A stretch of DNA of 64,000 nt, from IMG/VR virus record IMGVR_UViG_3300028536_000001, positions 42,513 through 106,512 of that record. The stretch is one strand, 5' to 3'. A program made the position numbers and the translations under genes. Positions 44,501 through 52,215 of this stretch are shown one piece after another. Each line of letters opens with the position of its first letter. The stretch's first letter is position 1. Under the pieces are notes generated by a model. The model ran no database searches. It was not told the DNA's origin and worked only from the letters and a program-made list of their open reading frames with translations. This stretch comes from a virus.

Positions 44501-44953
44501 AGAGGGATTTATAGTGATCGACGCGTCGGAAATCAATCCACCCGTGGAACTGTAGGCTTGAATAGAGTAAAGAGGAGGATTAGGAGATGCTCCGCCGCCC
44601 CCACCAGATCCTCCCGAAATCAAAGTAAGGGGACGAGTGTAGCATTGGTTTGCAGTTATGCAGATTTGCTCAATGTACGTGCCTGCGGGAGCAAAATAGT
44701 CGTAGTTTCCGTTTCCATCCGCTAAAAACGGATAAGTGATCGGGGATGTAAGTGCCTGATCTGAATAAATCGGCACGGGAACAGAGCACTGAAACTGGGC
44801 ATTGTAGTTACAAAGAGTAATCTGGGCGTGCGGGATTAACTTTGCGTAAGAAGATACATTCTGTATTGCAGTACCTTCCCTCTGCTGATTCTGTTGTGCC
44901 AGAGCCAGACAAGGGAAAAGCAGTAGAAGTAGTACCTTAGCGAACTTGGTCAT
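41600..44953 (-). CDS. Beta-helix tailspike with signal peptide
   Basis: 1117 residues from ATG 44953 (an ATG at 44980 is possible). Residues 1-19 (MTKFAKVLLLLLFPCLALA) are a signal peptide; the next 90 residues match the paralogous N-domain of the SGNH spike. A right-handed beta-helix follows, with INIHDIYFDGN, NLWIHHFKVEHC, VTVDNVQFTN and similar rungs, as in pectate-lyase-like depolymerases. Gly/Thr-rich insertion in the middle. Probably degrades capsule or exopolysaccharide. Confidence 0.75.
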   Translation of the reverse strand: MTKFAKVLLLLLFPCLALAQQNQQREGTAIQNVSSYAKLIPHAQITLCNYNAQFQCSVPVPIYSDQALTSPITYPFLADGNGNYDYFAPAGTYIEQICITANQCYTRPLTLISGGSGGGGGASPNPPLYSIQAYSSTGGLISDASITINPSTHSLSSPGVNGSVWAFLEPGSDQGQQVINAIAAAGPGQVVKTQGLTGNWTTQVKITQDNVTIDCSGTTFNFTGQDQGQVAGVIDVQANNFNIFGGVNGQPCNFFRGTGTNIQTLMYLRQPSKYINIHDIYFDGNRAGQNCPELTCFYAEVKSDPTGASTGDIRMWNVTFENGMSRPFDFRSVNNLWIHHFKVEHCDTINPNFGCEAGSIDEGGVFANGIGGTSIANGGSLYPTNGSAVLAFSAPHAGGIQATGTPIIANGVPNNLTLLTTAHDFTGPPWVKITDSTGKNTTASATISGQITSVTVQNGGVFSGSPAGTLIWNNEPGTGGILIATYAGGGLVSCSFTGGTNYVSGYVTGTPVSATGTGAFVVLTVGPGGVGAGCSVKNAGENYANTDTLALTQVGGTGGTCPAQFTGSAISGCQTGTLVGGDGYFSSQTAFQLNLTSGTQVTAPLLTGVVTFYVKTIQFTNVTSGYTAPTCTMGGGGSATIPPATCSVGIGNGVWIGTNMIDKGTGYYVAGDPAPTVALTAGTGSGASGIPQQQIILNPTTNVFVSDGLISDYSDSFATGRCVNCHLSRMTLLGRPYWGETPRATAGGIDMADCISCDADQIIIKGANGPQFGFIGFDIVGVTTVMPQHNQLSNFEFDPTATAPGVTPQDISGFDQLLEVGAASQPATCTDIGISHGHMVGVRMIITNCDHVTVDNVQFTNINPIQGIHAAIDLHPYSFIPQVLQSIDIHNNTFSTTDASITSAVLYESALTGNYPFTQNNNIYENGIAPYLDPGGIMAASVDVQTMQKKYTTLYGTLTSLPYGPEWSTRAATGTQGTPGQLSIGAYCGAYMFRPYSAAGQGPDASGFIYAGGLICTQLGTPVGGVVSAAQSMMVQDPLGSGNLVQAEIWEPGANISEQMHYFVKGITLGTSGPTWTFGATTPSGSCAVNGSFYSNTAGTTTANTTYRCIAGTWTAF

Positions 44954-45200
44954 TCTTATCACTGAAACTAGCCACTGCATCGTGGGCTTTGTTGGTTACG
45001 TAGAAGGCAGTCATGACAGAAAGTTGTGTCAAGAGGGTTGCGTTATCTACAAAGTGGTGGCCATTGTGGAAGAAAAACAGCGCGTCCATTACCAGAAAGT
45101 ACAGAACTATCAACAGGCTTACTGCCCGTCCAAAACTGATGGCTGCGTTGGCCCCTAAAGCCTGTTCCAATAGCCACTTAATCCAAAGTATAAATTTCAT
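44937..45200 (-). CDS. Small membrane protein (holin candidate)
   Basis: 87 residues. A hydrophobic start, a membrane span (AVSLLIVLYFLVMDALFFF) and a weaker second span (ATLLTQLSVMTAFYV), then a charged tail overlapping the spike start by 17 bases. Size and topology fit a holin. Confidence 0.5.
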   Translation of the reverse strand: MKFILWIKWLLEQALGANAAISFGRAVSLLIVLYFLVMDALFFFHNGHHFVDNATLLTQLSVMTAFYVTNKAHDAVASFSDKNDQVR

Positions 45201-45201
45201 G

Positions 45202-45930
45202 TTACGATCCTGCGCGAGCAGATCGCGCTATCTGGGCAGTGCCCATAGTATTCTGTTGCTCTGCTTGTGTAATCATTTGATGGGAGAGGAAAATATTCTT
45301 CTCGGTTTCAGTCAATCCATCATTGGCTGCGGTTACCTGCCGCAAAAACATTTGAAAGGCGAACGCATACTTCTCTTCGTCGATATACTCGTAAGCCAGA
45401 GCCTTCATTCCCTGCGTATAAATATAGGACATATAATCTGGAAGGGGATACCAAGTCTCAGTCAAGGAATCAAACTTAGGCGCGGCCTTTTGATATATGA
45501 TATTCAGTATGTAGGCTTGATCTGGTGCGGGAAAGAGGCGGAATGTAATATTTCCGTTGTCGTCGTCCAGGTTGGCGGTAATACGGGTAGGTTGGTTAAC
45601 TAACTGGTCTCCAGCAACCACCATTTCGACTTCCAGTTCAATCGACTGGCCGGGCTGACCATTTACGATAGGAAAGTTCAACCATGCTTTTTCAATCCAA
45701 CCAAAATCGGGAAGTTTTACTTTGTAATCAGCTACTCCGATTGTACATGTGACTGGAGACACGTATGCCCGGTTCCATCTCCACGCGAACGGGGGAGCCA
45801 GAATGAACTGTCTCACCCAATCAGCAGAGAGGAATGCCGGGTCACCGTCGTTAACAAGAGTTAGAGGGGCGTTCCTGATGAAGCGCTGAACATATTTTAC
45901 AGTGCGCTCCAATGTAATGGTCGATGCCAC
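45202..45930 (-). CDS. Tail adaptor, T7 gp11-like
   Basis: 242 residues. FAWRWNRAYV, QAYILNIIYQKAAP, YIYTQGMKALAYEYIDEEKYAFAFQMFLRQV resemble phage head-tail adaptor/tail tubular A-type proteins. Related to the gene at 38192. Expected at the portal-tail junction. Confidence 0.65.
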   Translation of the reverse strand: MASTITLERTVKYVQRFIRNAPLTLVNDGDPAFLSADWVRQFILAPPFAWRWNRAYVSPVTCTIGVADYKVKLPDFGWIEKAWLNFPIVNGQPGQSIELEVEMVVAGDQLVNQPTRITANLDDDNGNITFRLFPAPDQAYILNIIYQKAAPKFDSLTETWYPLPDYMSYIYTQGMKALAYEYIDEEKYAFAFQMFLRQVTAANDGLTETEKNIFLSHQMITQAEQQNTMGTAQIARSARAGS

Positions 45931-45937
45931 TTAGAAC

Positions 45938-46486
45938 CTAGCTGGCTGAAAAGTGCAGCCGTTCGATAATCTTCTTCCGTTCCTCTTCAGAAAAACGGGC
46001 GGTCATGGCTTTAATAGGATCAAGGAAGGCTCTTTGTCCCGCCTGTGAGGGGACATTTGATCCCTTCATCGCGAAAAATCTCTGATCGTCAGGATTCAAG
46101 CTGCTGATAACCCTCTGACAGAAGGAGCAAACTCCGATAGTCTCGCCTGTGTCGGACCTGTGAATCCAGAACGCAGAAGCGCTACCTGGTTCCTGGCCGC
46201 CAAGTCCCTTGACGTGTAGGCAAGAATCCTGCGCCCACTTGCGATTGCGGTCAATAGCTGCTTGCTGTTGACGCTCGCTCTGGCGCATGACCTCTTTGTT
46301 GAGTTCCTGGCCGGGATCTACGTAGGGTTTGCGGGTCTCGATAAGCGCGGAAATAAGTTCTGAGAACTTAGAATCCGAGTCTTTCTGTTGCTCTTTTGTA
46401 GCTTCAGAGATTAGAGACTGGAGTTGTTCGAGAGTTAGAGAGATTTGCTGATCTTCAGCAATGGTTGGTTCCTGTGTTTTTGCCAT
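45938..46486 (-). CDS. Hypothetical virion-block protein
   Basis: 182 residues from the ATG nine bases after AGGAG. Coiled-coil N-terminal half; C-terminal half has HVKGLG...FWIHRSDTGETIGVCSFCQ, a zinc-ribbon-like unit. Its leader carries the conserved hairpin and a palindrome copy. Confidence 0.55.
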   Translation of the reverse strand: MAKTQEPTIAEDQQISLTLEQLQSLISEATKEQQKDSDSKFSELISALIETRKPYVDPGQELNKEVMRQSERQQQAAIDRNRKWAQDSCLHVKGLGGQEPGSASAFWIHRSDTGETIGVCSFCQRVISSLNPDDQRFFAMKGSNVPSQAGQRAFLDPIKAMTARFSEEERKKIIERLHFSAS

Positions 46487-46495
46487 GTTGTCTTT

Positions 46496-46516
46496 CTCCT
46501 GCGCCAATCGGACGCG
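46496..46516 (-). promoter_or_regulatory. Conserved 5' UTR hairpin plus SD
   Basis: On the - strand GCGTC-CGATT-GGCGC is followed at once by AGGAG. It matches the scaffold-gene leader with compensatory changes (A-U to G-C, C-G to U-G). Confidence 0.6.
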
Positions 46517-46528
46517 ACGGATGTATTT

Positions 46529-46545
46529 TGTCCATTTTCTGGACA
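46529..46545. repeat. 17-bp palindrome copy
   Basis: TGTCCATTTTCTGGACA, perfect arms, intergenic, upstream of the hairpin leader. Confidence 0.75.
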
Positions 46546-46546
46546 G

Positions 46547-47086
46547 TTATTTCTTTAATGAGTTTAGTATGTTGTCTATCGTGCTATCAGTGTTTCTGGG
46601 TCCAGTTTCGAGAGATACTCCCAAGCAGTTAAAAACTCGTAGAACTATTCCAAGTTCCGCTCTGTTGTGACCTCTCTCGAACTCACAAATCCATTTTCGA
46701 CTAGCACCAACTGACTGCGCCAGTTGAGATTGAGTTAAACCTTTTTGTAGTCGAAAGAATCTAGCTGCGGCTCCGACATCTTCAGAGGTTTTGATTTTAA
46801 TTTTATTATCGTCAAGTTTCGGTCTATTTGCTAAAATAGAATCTATGAATTGACAAAGTTCAGCGTCCGCCTCAAACCACTCCCCGCGTATTCTTTTGGA
46901 CAAGAATTTATCGTGCAGCGAGCCTTCCGTGTGTCCAGACTTACCCTCGTCGATGAATCCCAACAAGGATAGATTATCCGGAGAACTCGTACATAGAGCT
47001 TTTAGACGGGTTTCTGGCTCTCCAGAAGTTCGACCAATCTTAATTAGATTAGTTGTAGCGGATTTTATGAAATAGATATAAGACAT
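46547..47086 (-). CDS. GIY-YIG (T5orf172/MUG113-type) fused to XRE HTH
   Basis: 179 residues. N-terminal YIYFIKSATTNLIKIGRTS and LHDKFLSKRIRGEWFEAD form the T5orf172/MUG113 variant of GIY-YIG. Residues about 105-160 are an XRE helix-turn-helix (RLQKGLTQSQLAQSVGASRKWICEFERG). The fusion could be a homing nuclease with its own DNA reader or a regulator. A palindrome copy lies just 3' of it. Confidence 0.8.
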   Translation of the reverse strand: MSYIYFIKSATTNLIKIGRTSGEPETRLKALCTSSPDNLSLLGFIDEGKSGHTEGSLHDKFLSKRIRGEWFEADAELCQFIDSILANRPKLDDNKIKIKTSEDVGAAARFFRLQKGLTQSQLAQSVGASRKWICEFERGHNRAELGIVLRVFNCLGVSLETGPRNTDSTIDNILNSLKK

Positions 47087-47087
47087 A

Positions 47088-47315
47088 TTAAAAATTGTGA
47101 GCGATAAAATAGTCTGACCAAAATCCTGTGTAAAAAGGATTGGTATATAACTGGGCTTGTCGCCACGTATAATCGGGTTGGGTTTTTCTTATTTCTATAA
47201 AACGTACAGCCCCTAATAACCAAGCTGAAAATATTAGATGCCAAGTACCTTCTCGATAGTCAGAATCTAGAGATTCCTTTATCATCCAATACAGAAAAAT
47301 AAGTGTTAAGTTCAT
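47088..47315 (-). CDS. Small hypothetical protein
   Basis: 75 residues with a hydrophobic start (LTLIFLYWMI) and a second weak segment. Followed directly by the GIY-YIG/XRE gene. Confidence 0.45.
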   Translation of the reverse strand: MNLTLIFLYWMIKESLDSDYREGTWHLIFSAWLLGAVRFIEIRKTQPDYTWRQAQLYTNPFYTGFWSDYFIAHNF

Positions 47316-47974
47316 TTCTTATTTCTGTGGTTGAAAAGCCGAGTCCGGTAAACTTGACTGGCTAGATTTTCTGCTGGGCTGCCAAAGACATCGTTGGCTT
47401 GTTTCTCAGTTATCATGTCTGAAAGTAGACACCTGAGTAACGGAGTCCGCCAGCCGCGTAACTTCTCTTTGATGGGACAATCACGATCATCAAATTCATG
47501 GAGTGAGAATTCGGGCAGCGTGCCTTGCGGCACGTACCAGAGATACCGCATCCCAGATTCCTCGCGGGAGTCGCGGATATACACCGAGAAGTCGCCCGCC
47601 ACATTTCCTGACAGCCAGTGGAGTCCGGGTATCAGAGTCTTGAGTTTATTCAGGAAGGAAAGAGAGTCCATAACGCGCCCAATGCGGCCAATGTCGCACT
47701 TCATGGAGTCGATCCACGGCGGACGTTGGCGCTTGAGCGCTTCTGAATTGTAGTTCTGTTCCCGAAGACGGGCAGTGTTTTCGTCTATGGATAGCCAAGG
47801 AGTAGACTCGCAGAAGTTACAACGTTCTGCTCGGCCATCCCGATTGGTATGATCTGCTTTGAAGTGCTTAAGCGTAAGGATACGCTGACAACAGCAGCAC
47901 TCTCGTCCGTTGAGAGTTTCGCTCTCAAGGATATCGCGGTCAATTTGATACTGTGGGTCGTTTATGTCGTGCAT
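47312..47974 (-). CDS. Zinc-ribbon hypothetical protein
   Basis: 220 residues. N-terminal CCCCQRILTLKHFKADHTN...RCNFC looks like the zinc ribbon seen before phage HNH domains, but no HNH core follows. The rest is unrecognised; may be a remodelled nuclease remnant. Confidence 0.5.
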   Translation of the reverse strand: MHDINDPQYQIDRDILESETLNGRECCCCQRILTLKHFKADHTNRDGRAERCNFCESTPWLSIDENTARLREQNYNSEALKRQRPPWIDSMKCDIGRIGRVMDSLSFLNKLKTLIPGLHWLSGNVAGDFSVYIRDSREESGMRYLWYVPQGTLPEFSLHEFDDRDCPIKEKLRGWRTPLLRCLLSDMITEKQANDVFGSPAENLASQVYRTRLFNHRNKK

Positions 47975-48002
47975 TTATCTGGGCACACTTTATGAGGAAA
48001 GA

Positions 48003-48509
48003 TTAAACAAACTGCATTTTGCAGTGAGTAATAACAATCGCATCTGTGGTATTTTGATCGGGAAAACCAGCAATTATGACGAATTGGAGGCTACTTTGGT
48101 TTGTAACGCCAGATATAGGATTAGATGCAGTTGAGGTATTTATGTTTTGAGTTTGTGAACTCCACATAAAATCTACTTCGAATACAAAACCATTGGTACT
48201 TTTACTGCCTAAACTTCCATTTACAGTAGTCCAATCAGTACCTTGGGCTACAGAAATATTTCCTCCGGCCCCAATAAAGTATCCAGATATCAATAGTTTA
48301 ACGGTTTTTCCGTCAACATCAATAGTTGAGGGTATAGAAAGAATAGCGTTTCCACCCGAAGTTGATTGAACAATCTGACCGGAACGAACAGTTGGCTCGC
48401 TATTATAAGTAACAGCTAATTGACTTGTGAAATCGGCTATTTGATTGGTGTCTGGAACTGCTGAGGCTAAAACTTCAAGGGCGTTTGTGATATCAGTACA
48501 GGAAGGCAA
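48003..48509 (-). CDS. Virion surface-like beta protein
   Basis: 168 residues. Pattern of strands (KTVKLLISGYFIGAGGNISV, FVFEVDFMWSSQTQ, SLQFVIIAGF) parallels the 48581 gene (FRVRVSGTYATSAG, FIFDTYIRWDSVT, LSFVLSVNAG). Both look like jelly-roll decoration or fibre proteins. Confidence 0.55.
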   Translation of the reverse strand: MPSCTDITNALEVLASAVPDTNQIADFTSQLAVTYNSEPTVRSGQIVQSTSGGNAILSIPSTIDVDGKTVKLLISGYFIGAGGNISVAQGTDWTTVNGSLGSKSTNGFVFEVDFMWSSQTQNINTSTASNPISGVTNQSSLQFVIIAGFPDQNTTDAIVITHCKMQFV

Positions 48510-48549
48510 TTTGTCTCCGAGAGGGTTAAAACAACGTGGGTGAAGTTGT

Positions 48550-48570
48550 GAGCGCCCGTAAAGAGCGCTC
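48550..48570 (-). terminator. Intergenic hairpin, possible terminator or attenuator
   Basis: GAGCGC - 9-base loop - GCGCTC between the two beta-protein genes; no long U run follows, so it may modulate rather than end transcription. Confidence 0.4.
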
Positions 48571-48580
48571 GTGGTTAAGA

Positions 48581-49243
48581 CTATTCTTGGCTAATCGAAA
48601 ATTCAGAAACCGTAACTGTTCCCACGCTGGCTGCTCCGGCGTTAACCGAGAGCACGAACGATAAAGCTGCGGGAGTTGTTGCAGCCACTGCGTTAGTTAA
48701 AAAAGTAAGAGCAGCAGGTGCTGCGTTGCCTGACTGTCCAGTGTAGTAACCAGACACGGCTGCGGTCACTGAATCCCAGCGAATATAGGTATCAAAAATA
48801 AAGTTTCCGGTAGACGCAGCGGTCAACGAAAGGGTGGATAATCTATTACCCAAAGTTCCTACTATCGCTCCTGAAGTTCCAAGATACAGAATAACAGGAT
48901 TAGCAGCACCTGCGCTGGTTGCGTACGTTCCTGATACTCGAACTCTAAAAGGACGACCAAGGTCAAAAGATGAGGAGTTAAAATAAGGAGCTTCTGTGCC
49001 TGCGTCACCGGTAGACACAAGTGTGCCACCAAATTGAGCTAGATTAGCTTGATTGCCGTTAGGTCCAAGCGATTGCGCAGATCCAAGGACGGCGGTTTGA
49101 AGAGGTATAGCAAGAACAGCAGCAGTTGTGCCAGTATCCGTATTGACCAATATTGCAGATTCTGTTAAGGCGGTAAGAGTAAGAGCAGCTATCTGGTTCC
49201 GTTTGGTTCCGTTAATGTAGCCGACTATGGTATTTGCATTCAT
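48581..49243 (-). CDS. Virion surface-like beta protein, paralogue of 48003
   Basis: 220 residues, Ala/Thr/Gly-rich beta sandwich. Starts MNANTIVGYINGTKRNQIAAL. Likely decoration protein or minor capsid; see the paralogue. Confidence 0.55.
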   Translation of the reverse strand: MNANTIVGYINGTKRNQIAALTLTALTESAILVNTDTGTTAAVLAIPLQTAVLGSAQSLGPNGNQANLAQFGGTLVSTGDAGTEAPYFNSSSFDLGRPFRVRVSGTYATSAGAANPVILYLGTSGAIVGTLGNRLSTLSLTAASTGNFIFDTYIRWDSVTAAVSGYYTGQSGNAAPAALTFLTNAVAATTPAALSFVLSVNAGAASVGTVTVSEFSISQE

Positions 49244-49289
49244 TTGAGATTATTCTCGAAAAGTAATATGTTGTGAAAAGCTTTGCTCG

Positions 49290-49514
49290 CTATACGCCGA
49301 GCGGAAAATCGTAGTCATCATCCACTGGACAGTGGTCTTTGATGAAGAAGTTTAGAATTTTAACAAGAATCTTGCCCCATCGTTTTCCCTGCTTTGCGGA
49401 CCAAGTTGCGTGGCGGGAAATTGTTTCATTGAGTTCTCCGCCAAGGATTAACACGTTAAGGAACATGTCAAAGGATAGGAAAACTCTGCGAAGGTAAGAA
49501 GGAGTCTGGGGCAC
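49290..49514 (-). CDS. Small hypothetical protein
   Basis: 74 residues; FLSFDMFLNVLILGGELNETISRHATWSAKQGKRWGKIL resembles small phage proteins predicted to act near peptidoglycan or host metabolism, but no firm family. Confidence 0.5.
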   Translation of the reverse strand: MPQTPSYLRRVFLSFDMFLNVLILGGELNETISRHATWSAKQGKRWGKILVKILNFFIKDHCPVDDDYDFPLGV

Positions 49515-49523
49515 AGAACGCTC

Positions 49524-50156
49524 CTATGAGATAGTATCGGCTCGGCCAAGCTCTTCAGCGGAAACTTCGAAAGGGCGATATACTGCCTGCATTCCCAGTT
49601 TCCCGTTTGATATATAGATGGCTGCAACTCCACCCGGTTTAACAAGACAGGCGGTGTGGGAACCTAGTATCAGATTCGAAGCTTCATGAACCACACTGGA
49701 GTGCGCGACCAAAACACCGGGAAGGGCAGAATCATCTGCTATCTCAATCGCTTCTCGGACGGCAGGTTGAATGCGTCCTCTGAACTCTGAGAGGGATTCT
49801 CCATCGGGAATTTTCTCGTCTGGATTATCTAGATACTGCTGAAGCTCTTTAATATTTTCTGGAGTACGTTGCTGGCCTGAAAACTTTCCTACATTAAGGG
49901 CGCGTAGAACTGAAGTCGTTTCTAAGGGAACAGCGTGACTGCCCTTTAAAATATTGGCTGTCTGCGTAGCTCTTTGCCTGTCAGAGGATACGATAAAGGA
50001 AATCGGTTCGTCTTTGAAAAACTCAGCCAACTGATGTGCGTCCCTGATTCCTTCTGAGGATAGAGGTACGTCCTTATTACCTCTGAACGCGTTTTTTTGG
50101 TTCAAGACGGTGGTTCCATGTCTGGCGAGGTAGAGGAGAATTATGGCGTTAGACAT
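49524..50156 (-). CDS. Histidine phosphatase family protein
   Basis: 210 residues. LARHGTTVLNQKNAFRG carries the RHG catalytic motif; DVPLSSEGIRDA, SDRQRATQTA and VLVAHSSVVHEA complete the phosphoglycerate-mutase-like fold. An enzyme in the virion block is unusual; substrate unknown. Confidence 0.85.
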   Translation of the reverse strand: MSNAIILLYLARHGTTVLNQKNAFRGNKDVPLSSEGIRDAHQLAEFFKDEPISFIVSSDRQRATQTANILKGSHAVPLETTSVLRALNVGKFSGQQRTPENIKELQQYLDNPDEKIPDGESLSEFRGRIQPAVREAIEIADDSALPGVLVAHSSVVHEASNLILGSHTACLVKPGGVAAIYISNGKLGMQAVYRPFEVSAEELGRADTIS

Positions 50157-50491
50157 TAAAAATCTTTCGTGGTAAACCCAGCAAACAGAGAAGGCTGATC
50201 TTTGTTGGATTCGTTCGCTTTGGTTAGCGGACCTTCGATTGCGGTCTCGACCACATCCTCTACTTCACTCTTGGCTGTGCGGTCTGCTAGTACTTCACGC
50301 AGTAAATCAGAAATCTCGCTGCGATTCGCTTCGGGAAATTTGTGATCCAGCATGATTTCGACAGCGGCTTTGCGCCACCGCCACTCTGCGTTCTCGTTTT
50401 TGGCTAGGTCTAAAAGGATGCCGCCAGGAAGATGGTCGAACTGCTCTTTGCGTTGTTCGTAAAAAAGGTCTGGGTTCAGGGTAGGTTTCAC
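50156..50491 (-). CDS. Hypothetical protein
   Basis: 111 residues, shares one base with the phosphatase start. Helical, charged; begins MKPTLNPDLFYEQRKEQFDHL. No family recognised. Confidence 0.55.
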   Translation of the reverse strand: MKPTLNPDLFYEQRKEQFDHLPGGILLDLAKNENAEWRWRKAAVEIMLDHKFPEANRSEISDLLREVLADRTAKSEVEDVVETAIEGPLTKANESNKDQPSLFAGFTTKDF

Positions 50492-50501
50492 TGGTATTTT
50501 C

Positions 50502-50744
50502 TTAGAAAGGGTATTTGTCGTTCGGACGATGAATTAACCGCCCCTCAACAGGGAAATTTATTTCTTCTGGAGATAGATTTTTACTGTAAGAATCGGATTG
50601 CGGCCAGTTCTTCGTCTTGACCAAAGCAAAGGACACGGATATTTCTTCAAGAGGACTTGTGATCGTGTATTTATCTACTCTGGATAAACCAGGAATAGTT
50701 GAATCGCAGTCTTCGTCTACTATATAAAGTGTCTTTTTACGCAT
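50502..50744 (-). CDS. Hypothetical protein
   Basis: 80 residues, no motif recognised. Packed one base after the upstream stop. Confidence 0.5.
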   Translation of the reverse strand: MRKKTLYIVDEDCDSTIPGLSRVDKYTITSPLEEISVSFALVKTKNWPQSDSYSKNLSPEEINFPVEGRLIHRPNDKYPF

Positions 50745-50745
50745 A

Positions 50746-51132
50746 TTAACTCGCTAACACGTACTCAACAGGAGTATTGACCGCTGATGCAGTCAAGGAT
50801 AAGGCTACTATACCGTTAGCGGTATCGGTTTCTGAGAACAGGAGAGCTGCGCCGGGCGAAAGAGTCAACACCGCCGCAGAGAATCCATTTTTTGGGGTCC
50901 AGGTTACTGATACGGTATTACCGGCTACAGTAGAAAGATTTTTGATGTAAACAAACTGAGATGACCCATTCGGCAGGGTTATGGTAGCAGGGGAAGTGCC
51001 GATGTTCAGGCTCTGCGCAAACGAAGACACCGTGGCTGCGTAGCCCAGCACCAACTGCTTGAGAAAGGTGGTATCTCCCGCGAGGTTATCGGTGAGTTGG
51101 AGATTGCCGCTAATGGATGCTGTTACTGGCAT
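50746..51132 (-). CDS. Small virion beta protein
   Basis: 128 residues, beta-rich (ATITLPNGSSQFVYIKNLS, NTVSVTWTPKNG, LSPGAALLFSET). Resembles small decoration or head-fibre base proteins. Confidence 0.5.
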   Translation of the reverse strand: MPVTASISGNLQLTDNLAGDTTFLKQLVLGYAATVSSFAQSLNIGTSPATITLPNGSSQFVYIKNLSTVAGNTVSVTWTPKNGFSAAVLTLSPGAALLFSETDTANGIVALSLTASAVNTPVEYVLAS

Positions 51133-51473
51133 GAATTGGGATCTACTTCTTTAAGTTTTCGGTACAACCAAACATCGACAACGGATAATAGGCCGTTATA
51201 GTTCGCTGGACGTTCCGCTTTCCAAGCGTCGTACAATTCTTGACCAACAATTCCATTCTTTACGTGCTGTTCGGTCAAGGTGTAATTGAGATAGCGGCTT
51301 CTTCGGTTTGCTCGTTGCATCCCGTCACTAAATTCCGCGCCACATGGACAAGAATACATAATTACGTAAGATGGATCGGCAGTGGACGGTCCTCGGTAAA
51401 ACCTAAGTGAAACTGTGTTACAAGCGGGGCACAGGTATCTGATAGAATCTATATCTTGATTGTGTTCGTTCAT
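51123..51473 (-). CDS. Zinc-ribbon hypothetical protein
   Basis: 116 residues. YLCPACNTVSLRF and YSCPCGAEF form one zinc ribbon; the remainder is helical. Overlaps the downstream gene by ten bases. Confidence 0.55.
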   Translation of the reverse strand: MNEHNQDIDSIRYLCPACNTVSLRFYRGPSTADPSYVIMYSCPCGAEFSDGMQRANRRSRYLNYTLTEQHVKNGIVGQELYDAWKAERPANYNGLLSVVDVWLYRKLKEVDPNSCQ

Positions 51474-51622
51474 ACCGGGTATCCAGTCGGATCTGGTTCT
51501 GGGTCGTGGCGCTTGACGTACACTTTATAATCTTTGAAGGTTTCCTTTAGTTGCTCTTCAAACTTGGCTGATTGTTCATCCGTCATATCGCCGTAACTGA
51601 TTTCAATCTCGGGTAGATCCAT
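51470..51622 (-). CDS. Small acidic protein
   Basis: 50 residues (MDLPEIEISYGDMTDEQ...), with ATGA overlap to the downstream gene and GAGGG before the start. Function unknown. Confidence 0.5.
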   Translation of the reverse strand: MDLPEIEISYGDMTDEQSAKFEEQLKETFKDYKVYVKRHDPEPDPTGYPV

Positions 51623-51849
51623 TGTCCCTCTTTAAAATATGCCGGGTAGGTTTGAATGTCCTTGTGCGAGGTCTTGTTCTGGTTTGCCCCGGTAATCAGG
51701 CGGTCATGGGTGTTAGGCTATGGGCCTTCGTCCATTTTCCGGACAGAATACCGAACCGCGAACAATCTCACTCTTTAATTCGGGCAAGAACCTTGGAGTT
51801 TGAATCGCGTAGGAAACCGACCCGGCTGGTGCCGCAAACGCGGCTAACT
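51623..51849. other. Noncoding interval with palindrome copy
   Basis: No convincing ORF. It contains the 17-bp motif at 51729 and, on the - strand, a GCCGC-GTTT-GCGGC hairpin near 51830. Could be a 5' leader or small RNA; no tRNA fold could be made. Confidence 0.4.
51729..51745. repeat. 17-bp palindrome copy
   Basis: CGTCCATTTTCCGGACA, in the noncoding interval. Confidence 0.65.
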
Positions 51850-52041
51850 TTAAATTTTAGGGCTAATCCCTAGTTCTTCTTCAGAAACTTTGTGGATAAA
51901 AATATCCAAGACATCATCTTGTTTCGTTGCAATCGCCTTTATCATGTTCATAAATTGCAAAGGGTGAATCGGAGTGTATTTTTCAGGAGCAGAAATAGTT
52001 TGAAGGAAATTTACACCAAGAACAGTTGTTGCTTCTATCAC
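51850..52041 (-). CDS. Small hypothetical protein
   Basis: 63 residues (MIEATTVLGVNFLQ...). ATGA overlap with its upstream neighbour. Unknown. Confidence 0.5.
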   Translation of the reverse strand: MIEATTVLGVNFLQTISAPEKYTPIHPLQFMNMIKAIATKQDDVLDIFIHKVSEEELGISPKI

Positions 52042-52211
52042 AGGCTCTCCTTTAGATACAGCGGAAACATTGAAGCTAAAATCTTAAAATCGCGGTCATT
52101 CTGGGCGGCTACCTTGTTGTACCATCCGTTCGCGAGAGCGTCACTGTCATGCGGGTATTCCTTGGATGCGATAGTTTTCATCTGGCCGCGTAGAGAAAGG
52201 TTGTATAACAT
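52038..52211 (-). CDS. Small hypothetical protein (leaderless start)
   Basis: 57 residues if started at ATG 52211, which falls at the expected transcription start of the promoter at 52218-52246; an internal ATG at 52181 is the alternative. Contains YPHDSDALANGWYNKVAAQND. Function unknown. Confidence 0.5.
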   Translation of the reverse strand: MLYNLSLRGQMKTIASKEYPHDSDALANGWYNKVAAQNDRDFKILASMFPLYLKESL

Positions 52212-52215
52212 AAGA

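Noticed and set aside
51623-51849. tRNA gene
   Set aside because: T-loop-like strings (GATTCAAAC, ACATTCAAAC) do not sit in a five-base stem and no acceptor stem can be paired on either strand.
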